Source: JAWLDA01 sp041686855 (GTDB lineage Bacteria; Bacillota; Limnochordia; DTU080; RSA5). Taken from it: 64,000 nucleotides of DNA. Below, piece after piece: positions 59,115 to 64,000 of this stretch. Under the pieces are notes generated by a model. The model was not told the DNA's origin. It saw only the letters and a list, made by a program, of their open reading frames with translations, and did no database searches. The translations under genes and the position numbers were made by a program. Where the stretch lies: positions 23,135 to 87,134 of the forward strand of contig JAWLDA010000018.1 of the NCBI GenBank assembly GCA_041686855.1. Direction: 5' to 3'. How positions within the stretch are numbered: the stretch's first letter is position 1; every line of letters starts with the position of its first letter.

Positions 59115-60329
59115 TTAATCGAAGCATAATCCTGAGGGCGAGCTGTTTTCGCAATTGTTGAGATCAAGCGTGTTGTTGACAGGTGCGGGAGACTGAACTT
59201 CGATATCGAACGGCTTATTCTCTCTCAGCTTATTGGAGCGTACCGCATTGAGATTGGCTGCGGGGTCGAGACGAATGCCACTACGGTGGTTATCGACAAT
59301 GCTATTATCGTCGACTACGTTGTTGTCAGAGTTATCGTCAACATCGATCCCTGGCCCGTCGTTGTCGTCAATGTCGTTCGATAGGAGTCTGTTGAAGTCA
59401 CTGCCGTCGAGGTCGAGCCCTCCCTCTCCGTTCTCGTCGACATCATTCTTTAGAAAAAGCGTGTAGGCGACAAGGCCCTCCCGGCCATGGAAGCCGTCTC
59501 CCGAGTTGTAGCTGATTTCGTTAGCGTAGAACAGTGACCGTCGGAGTCCGAGATCCGCCGTGTCATCGTCCGTATCAATGGCCACGCGGACCCCGTCCCG
59601 TTTGTTGTCGTTGATCTTATTTCGCAAGGCAAAAAAACCGATGGCGTCGACCTCGAAACCATTCTGGGTGTTGTCGCAACACTCGTTTCCGTAGACAAGA
59701 GTATTCTCCGCAAACTCAACGTCAAGTCCGTCGTGGTTCTCGGAGATTTTATTCTCGACAATCCAGCATCCATTGGCGAGGACAACGACTCCCTCGTCGT
59801 CGTTGTTTGAGACTTCGTTCTTGTACACAAGGGTGAACTCACTGTCAGAGTCTACGTCAATCCCGTCATCACCGTTGTGGCAAACCTCGTTGCAGATGAC
59901 GTAGTTACGAGTCCCGGTAACATCGATACCATCATCGTCATTGTGGGAACACTCGTTCTTCATGATTAGGTTGCGACTGCCACCGTCGATGCTGACGCCA
60001 TCGGATCCGTTTTTCGTTACCTTGTTATCTCGGACCACGTTGTCGTTTGTGAAAACCCGGATACCGTCTTCTGGAAAGTTTCGCACGGTGAATCCGGCGA
60101 TGGTGACAAAACTCGACCCGTCAATCGAGAACCCCACAAGGTCGGGGACTCCCGTTCCGTCCAGGATCGTCTCATCACAACCTTTGCCGATAATGCGGAG
60201 TCGCCCCCGGTTTGCCGGTACTGAAACTCCCTCCTGAAAGACTCCGGCTTTCACCAGGATCGTGTCTCCAGGTTCCGCATTGTCGACGGCCAACTGTATG
60301 GATTCACCTTCCTTAACAATGATCACCAT
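59115..60329 (-). CDS. Parallel beta-helix protein (NosD/pectate-lyase fold), copy 2
   Basis: 404 aa from ATG 60329 with GGAGGGAGG upstream. Same architecture as copy 1: SIQLAVDNAEPGDTILVKAGVFQEG, then helix turns with very high Asp and Asn content (DDDGIDVTGTRNYV, NGDDGIDVDSDSE, NNDDEGVVV), and a conserved C-terminus SNKLRENKPFDIEVQSP. The two copies are 18 bases apart in the same orientation. The acidic turns may bind calcium. Lack of a signal peptide leaves cell location open; it might be a spore-layer protein. Confidence 0.82.
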   Translation of the reverse strand: MVIIVKEGESIQLAVDNAEPGDTILVKAGVFQEGVSVPANRGRLRIIGKGCDETILDGTGVPDLVGFSIDGSSFVTIAGFTVRNFPEDGIRVFTNDNVVRDNKVTKNGSDGVSIDGGSRNLIMKNECSHNDDDGIDVTGTRNYVICNEVCHNGDDGIDVDSDSEFTLVYKNEVSNNDDEGVVVLANGCWIVENKISENHDGLDVEFAENTLVYGNECCDNTQNGFEVDAIGFFALRNKINDNKRDGVRVAIDTDDDTADLGLRRSLFYANEISYNSGDGFHGREGLVAYTLFLKNDVDENGEGGLDLDGSDFNRLLSNDIDDNDGPGIDVDDNSDNNVVDDNSIVDNHRSGIRLDPAANLNAVRSNKLRENKPFDIEVQSPAPVNNTLDLNNCENSSPSGLCFD

Positions 60330-60407
60330 TGGATTGCCTCCCTCCACTCGTACTTCTCCATTCATACGGCCAGAAAGGAGAGGGAGCGCCAGGAGGGTGT
60401 ACTCAAT

Positions 60408-61067
60408 TTAGCGATGACGCCACCTCAGACCAACCCACATCGCGACGCCGCCGACGGTGGTCAAGATGAGCGCGAGCAGGTGCGCTTCGACGTCACGCCC
60501 TGATTGCACGGCCGAGTAGATCGCCAGGGGCATCGTCTGCGTCTTCCCTGGAATGTTCCCTGCCACCATCAACGTCGTGCCAAACTCACCGAGCGAACGC
60601 GCTAGTGCCAAGATCACGCCGGTCCAAATTCCGGGCCACGCCACGGGTAGGAAGACAAAGCGAATGGCCTGCCACCGTGTAGCTCCATCAATTTGAGCCG
60701 CCTCGTGGACTTCCGTGGGAATAGCTTCCAACGCGTTCCGTGCGGCCTGTACAAACAAGGGTAAACAAACGACAGTCGACGCCATCACCGCCCCGGCGGT
60801 TGAAAAGATGAGCGTCGATCCCCACAAAGTCGATGTGACGCGTCCAATGGGACCGTTACGGGCGGCCAGCAAGAGCAGATAGTAGCCGATCACTGTTGGA
60901 GGTAGGACCAAGGGAAGGTTGACGATCATATCCACTGTTCGTCTGGCTTTCCATCCTGGCCGCGAGAGCGCCCAGGCAATGGGAAAACCGATAAGGGCTA
61001 CCAACAGCGTCGCTGGGAGCGACACTTTGGCCGAAATCCATAAGTTCATTACAACCGAAGAGTTCAT
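60408..61067 (-). CDS. modB: Molybdate ABC transporter permease
   Basis: 219 aa, ATG start. Five or six membrane segments, with the coupling loop AAQIDGATRWQAIRFVFLPVAWPGI and the end LARSLGEFGTTLMVAGNIPGKTQTMPLAIY typical of ModB. It forms the channel for molybdate or tungstate uptake. It is 6 bases downstream of modA. No modC ATPase gene is present in the window. Confidence 0.92.
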   Translation of the reverse strand: MNSSVVMNLWISAKVSLPATLLVALIGFPIAWALSRPGWKARRTVDMIVNLPLVLPPTVIGYYLLLLAARNGPIGRVTSTLWGSTLIFSTAGAVMASTVVCLPLFVQAARNALEAIPTEVHEAAQIDGATRWQAIRFVFLPVAWPGIWTGVILALARSLGEFGTTLMVAGNIPGKTQTMPLAIYSAVQSGRDVEAHLLALILTTVGGVAMWVGLRWRHR

Positions 61068-61073
61068 GCCGCC

Positions 61074-61847
61074 TCACTTTGGCGCAGCAAAGCCGTTTCG
61101 TGCTAAGACCTCCTGCGCCTCTTGGGTGAATAGGAAATCGACGAAGGCATCCGCCTCCCGTGAATGGCGCGACGCTCCGACCTTTACCAGGGGATAAATA
61201 ATGGGAGAATGGGTCCCGTCGGGCGCTGTAGCGATCACCTCGACCGCGGATGAAGACGCCGCATCGGTAGCGTACACGATCCCCACATCAACGGCGCCGA
61301 TTTGAACGTAATGAAGCACTTGGCGTACATCTTCAGCCAGGACCAACTTGGAAGCGAGGCTCTCCCACACCTTCAGGGACTGAAGCGTCTCCCGCGCGTA
61401 AACGCCGGCCGGCACATGTTGGGGATTGCCGATCGCCACTCGCTTGATTGCATCATCCGTCAGGTCCATCCATTTGAGCGGCGCCTCTGCCCTTTCACCT
61501 GCCGGTCCCACCAACACGAGGCGGTTGGAAGCGACACGTCGGAGAGATTCCGGGACGACGTGGCCCCGGGCCATCAGCCGGGCGACCGGCTCCTCTGCTG
61601 CAGAAATAAAGACGTCTACAGGAGCGCCGCGAGCAATTTGCTGCTGTAAGGCCCCCGACGAGCCAAAATTAAAGAGTACCGTGGCACCAGGGTGTGCCGC
61701 CTCAAACAGCGGCTTTATTTCGAGTGCAACATCCGTCATCGACGCCGCGACAGAAACCAAAAGCTCAGTCCTCGCGGCACGCAGTGGATTGGGCGACGAC
61801 GTGATCAGGACGGATAGGACGATCAAGAAGAGAACTCTGCCCAACAT
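61074..61847 (-). CDS. modA: Molybdate-binding periplasmic protein
   Basis: 257 aa from ATG 61847 (GCGAGGCG upstream). A signal peptide (residues 1-25) is followed by the ModA fold with the oxyanion-binding serines in VSVAASMTDVALEIKP and FNFGSSGALQQQIARGAPVDVFISAAEE, and the late GAVDVGIVYATDA segment. It delivers molybdate or tungstate to ModB. The longer open frame upstream has no family similarity. Confidence 0.93.
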   Translation of the reverse strand: MLGRVLFLIVLSVLITSSPNPLRAARTELLVSVAASMTDVALEIKPLFEAAHPGATVLFNFGSSGALQQQIARGAPVDVFISAAEEPVARLMARGHVVPESLRRVASNRLVLVGPAGERAEAPLKWMDLTDDAIKRVAIGNPQHVPAGVYARETLQSLKVWESLASKLVLAEDVRQVLHYVQIGAVDVGIVYATDAASSSAVEVIATAPDGTHSPIIYPLVKVGASRHSREADAFVDFLFTQEAQEVLARNGFAAPK

Positions 61848-62073
61848 GATGCATCGCCTCGCGGCTCTGTCGTGAATACGGCGATAGGATACATCTGTGG
61901 CAGTTCGCCTGGGGGTGGTGTGACTCCTTTTGCTGATGCTTGGGACCATGAGTGACTCCGGGCGCACGAACATCATCAATAGACACACGAGCGCAACAAG
62001 GCCCGACAGCATGGAGGGTCCTAGAACCGCAACATGGTTAGTTAAGGAATCCTTTGCCGGACTTGCGTCCACA
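61848..62073. other. Leader region upstream of modA
   Basis: No supported gene. One frame on the minus strand reads a short hydrophobic stretch (MLSGLVALVCLLMMFV, from 62012) that runs into modA, but it has no ribosome-binding site. I looked for a molybdenum cofactor riboswitch and did not see a convincing match. Confidence 0.4.
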
Positions 62074-62226
62074 CTACTCCAATTTTCGCTCTTCCCACTT
62101 TCGGTAGAGGAATCGCAAGGCTTCATGGGCGATGAAGACAAGGGCAAAACCGACGAGGAAGGTGAGAAAGACTGCACGCAATTGGAGCAGGGCGCCATGC
62201 CCGGGAAAACCCCGGACACAGCGCAT
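62074..62226 (-). CDS. Possible 50-aa single-span membrane protein
   Basis: ATG 62226 lies 6 bases past the mqo stop. The frame encodes one hydrophobic span (LRAVFLTFLVGFALVFIAHEAL) and a basic-acidic C-terminal tail (YRKWEERKLE), a layout common in small respiratory or membrane accessory proteins. There is no ribosome-binding site beyond possible coupling to mqo, so it may be chance. Confidence 0.3.
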   Translation of the reverse strand: MRCVRGFPGHGALLQLRAVFLTFLVGFALVFIAHEALRFLYRKWEERKLE

Positions 62227-62232
62227 CTGTGA

Positions 62233-63744
62233 TTAGCGTGAGACTGAACTTGCCATCTCCAAGGTGACGTTTTCACTCAAACCAAGCGCCTGTGCAGTTG
62301 ACCTGTGAATCTCACGGATTAGCTCGGGATCCTCTGATAATGCCACGCCATAGGAAGGAATCATTTCCCTTAGTCTCTCTTCCCAAGCGCTTTTGTGTTG
62401 CGGAAAGCATTTTTCAATAAGCTCCAGCATGACGGAGACCGCGGTTGACGCACCCGGAGACGCGCCTAGCAACGCGGCAATCGAGCCATCAGCGGCATGA
62501 ATAACCTCCGTGCCAAATTGAAGCGCCCCTTTACCTGCCGCAGTATTCTTTATCACTTGCACTCGCTGACCTGCGACGAGCAAGTCCCAATCCTCACTCT
62601 TGGCGTTCGGGACAAACTCCCGTAGAGCTTCCATTCGCTGTTCTTTCGATAGCATCACTTGTTTAATGAGGTATTTGGTCAACGAGAGATTATTTACGCC
62701 TGCCGCAAGTAATGTTCCAAGATTATCCGTCTTTACTGAAGTGAGCAGATCAAACATCGAGCCGGATTTTAAAAACTTTGGTGAGAAGCCGGCAAACGGT
62801 CCAAAGAACAACCACTTTTTGTTATCGATATAACGCGTATCGAGGTGTGGAACAGACATTGGAGGAGCGCCAACCGGTGCTTTGCCGTACACTTTGGCAT
62901 GATGCTGCTCTACAATCTCCGGTTTCTCGCACACCAGAAAGACACCGCTCACTGGAAATCCCCCGATACCCTTTCCCTCTGGGATACCGGACTTTTGCAG
63001 CAAGGGCAGACTTCCTCCACCGCCGCCAATAAAGACGAAGTTCGCCGTATGACGTTCGACGGTGCCACTGTCGACATTTCGAACTTTCAATTCCCACGAT
63101 CCGTCGCTCGCACGTTTGATATCATCCACACTATGTTCATAATGAATATCGACGCCTTGACGCTCTAAGTGGGCAAACAGCATGCGCGTTAACGCACCAA
63201 AGTTTACATCGGTTCCAGAGTCGATCCTCGTTGCCGCAATCGGTCCATCCAACGCCCGGTCTTTCATGATTAAAGGAATCCATTCCGACAGTTGGGCCGG
63301 ATCATCCGAGAATTCCATCCCTTGAAACAGGGGATTGTTAGAGAGCGCTTTGAAACGCTTCTCTAAAAACGCTACATCTTTCTCCCCTTGTACGAAGCTC
63401 ATATGAGGCAACGGCGTGATAAAATCCCGCGGATCACCGATCAAATCACTGTTCACCAAGTAAGACCAAAATTGCCTCGACAACTGGAATTTCTCGTTAA
63501 CAGTTACGGCTTTGCTAATATCTATGGTTCCGTCAGGTTGTTCGACGGTGTAGTTGAGCTCGCACAGCGACGCATGTCCCGTCCCTGCGTTATTCCACTC
63601 GTTGGAGCTTTCCTCTCCTGCTTTTGCGAGCCTCTCAAACACTGTTATTTTCCAGTCCGGAACCAGCTCTTTCAACAGTGTTCCTAAGGTCGCGCTCATG
63701 ATTCCGGCGCCAATTAAGATAACGTCTGTTTGTCTGTTACTCAT
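62233..63744 (-). CDS. mqo: Malate:quinone oxidoreductase
   Basis: 503 aa from ATG 63744. The FAD motif ILIGAGIMSATLGTLLKEL is at the N-terminus, then the family signature EWNNAGTGHASLCELNYT near residue 50, and SPGASTAVSVMLELIEKCFP towards the end. It is a membrane-associated enzyme that oxidises malate to oxaloacetate and passes electrons to quinone. A GACGGTGAAC segment precedes the ATG. Together with the Sdh complex in this window it suggests an oxidative TCA branch that feeds a respiratory quinone pool. Confidence 0.95.
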   Translation of the reverse strand: MSNRQTDVILIGAGIMSATLGTLLKELVPDWKITVFERLAKAGEESSNEWNNAGTGHASLCELNYTVEQPDGTIDISKAVTVNEKFQLSRQFWSYLVNSDLIGDPRDFITPLPHMSFVQGEKDVAFLEKRFKALSNNPLFQGMEFSDDPAQLSEWIPLIMKDRALDGPIAATRIDSGTDVNFGALTRMLFAHLERQGVDIHYEHSVDDIKRASDGSWELKVRNVDSGTVERHTANFVFIGGGGGSLPLLQKSGIPEGKGIGGFPVSGVFLVCEKPEIVEQHHAKVYGKAPVGAPPMSVPHLDTRYIDNKKWLFFGPFAGFSPKFLKSGSMFDLLTSVKTDNLGTLLAAGVNNLSLTKYLIKQVMLSKEQRMEALREFVPNAKSEDWDLLVAGQRVQVIKNTAAGKGALQFGTEVIHAADGSIAALLGASPGASTAVSVMLELIEKCFPQHKSAWEERLREMIPSYGVALSEDPELIREIHRSTAQALGLSENVTLEMASSVSR

Positions 63745-64000
63745 GTTCACCGTCCCCATAAGCTAAGATTTGCGATAAGTTATAACCGCTCCTGCTTGGG
63801 TGCTGTGGCAACAGAGCAAACGAACGAGTCTAACGGAGTCTAGCTGCAGGGGAGCAAGCCTGAACCGTCGAACTTTGGCGAGCGCTCAACAACGCGCTGA
63901 TACCGGTCCAGCCCCCGATTCTTGGACACTCATAGCTTGATCGGGGTAGGTTTCTCAAGTTTTCGTGTGATTGCTTCGTGATACTCAGCCGGAGGCCGAT
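63745..64000. other. Region upstream of mqo
   Basis: 256 bases without a gene I can support. It has a 7-bp inverted repeat CCCCGAT/ATCGGGG (63913-63919 and 63940-63946). A TATAAC on the minus strand (63779-63784) could be the mqo -10 box, but no -35 box is clear. Confidence 0.4.

Noticed and set aside
57903..60329. Possible DNA tandem repeats or CRISPR-like array
   Set aside because: The periodicity is in protein (beta-helix turns rich in Asp/Asn) and the DNA repeat units are neither identical nor evenly spaced.

Overview
The window looks like a chromosomal segment of a deep-branching, spore-forming member of the Bacillota that also has an outer membrane. The Bacillota signature is the complete ctsR-mcsA-mcsB-clpC stress operon with CtsR boxes, followed by radA-disA, together with spmA/spmB, a Spo0E-like protein, DUF3243 and DUF1540 proteins and a YheC/YheD-type ATP-grasp protein. 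The outer-membrane signature is an SLH/coiled-coil/beta-barrel protein of the OmpM type that ends in Phe, plus a second barrel-like protein that ends in Phe. Groups such as Limnochordia, Negativicutes and Halanaerobiia share this mix; sequence reading alone cannot fix the genus. I see no rRNA, tRNA, CRISPR array, insertion sequence or prophage, and most of the window is ordinary chromosomal gene content.

Layout. 1-9000: ispD (cut by the window edge), carD, a small cysteine-rich unknown protein, then disA, radA, clpC, mcsB, mcsA and ctsR on the minus strand; a clpC terminator and a separate radA promoter divide this into two transcription units. 9000-16200: aminotransferase, N-acetylmuramoyl-L-alanine amidase, spmAB, a putative metallopeptidase, a secreted repeat protein, a barrel protein and a RuvC/YqgF-fold protein. 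16200-21000: the large OmpM-like protein and a secreted CsgG/TolB-like plus Big2 protein. 21000-24700: small stress or sporulation-type proteins, Hsp20 and a DEAD-box helicase. 24900-28450: succinate dehydrogenase/fumarate reductase with a long palindrome upstream. 28500-33200: a Spo0E-like gene, a three-gene nitrate/sulfonate-type ABC importer, YbjQ, glutaredoxin and an FMN reductase. 33200-37700: a small metabolic operon (ceramidase-like, Gfo/Idh, MBL-fold), a 52-aa membrane protein missed by length cut-offs, and a GNAT.

37900-44530 is the most unusual part: a YheC/D-type ATP-grasp gene, three tandem paralogues resembling GT29 sialyltransferases, a 2-hydroxyacid dehydrogenase, a NeuA-type cytidylyltransferase, a HAD phosphatase and a small protein kinase, all on one strand with tight spacing. 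This has the look of a dedicated pathway that makes a CMP-activated acidic sugar and transfers it to a surface or spore polymer.

44600-55700: a subtilisin-like protease, a coupled ccdA-sulfatase-Rieske operon preceded by a damaged dsbA-like fragment, a cyclic 2,3-diphosphoglycerate synthetase-like GTPase, and a four-gene operon (unknown conserved protein, CBM9-like, PhyH dioxygenase, esterase) closed by a good terminator. 55900-64000: a secreted small protein, an orphan OmpR-type regulator, two tandem parallel beta-helix proteins, modA-modB without modC in view, and malate:quinone oxidoreductase. Mqo and the Sdh complex both feed electrons from TCA-cycle acids into the quinone pool.
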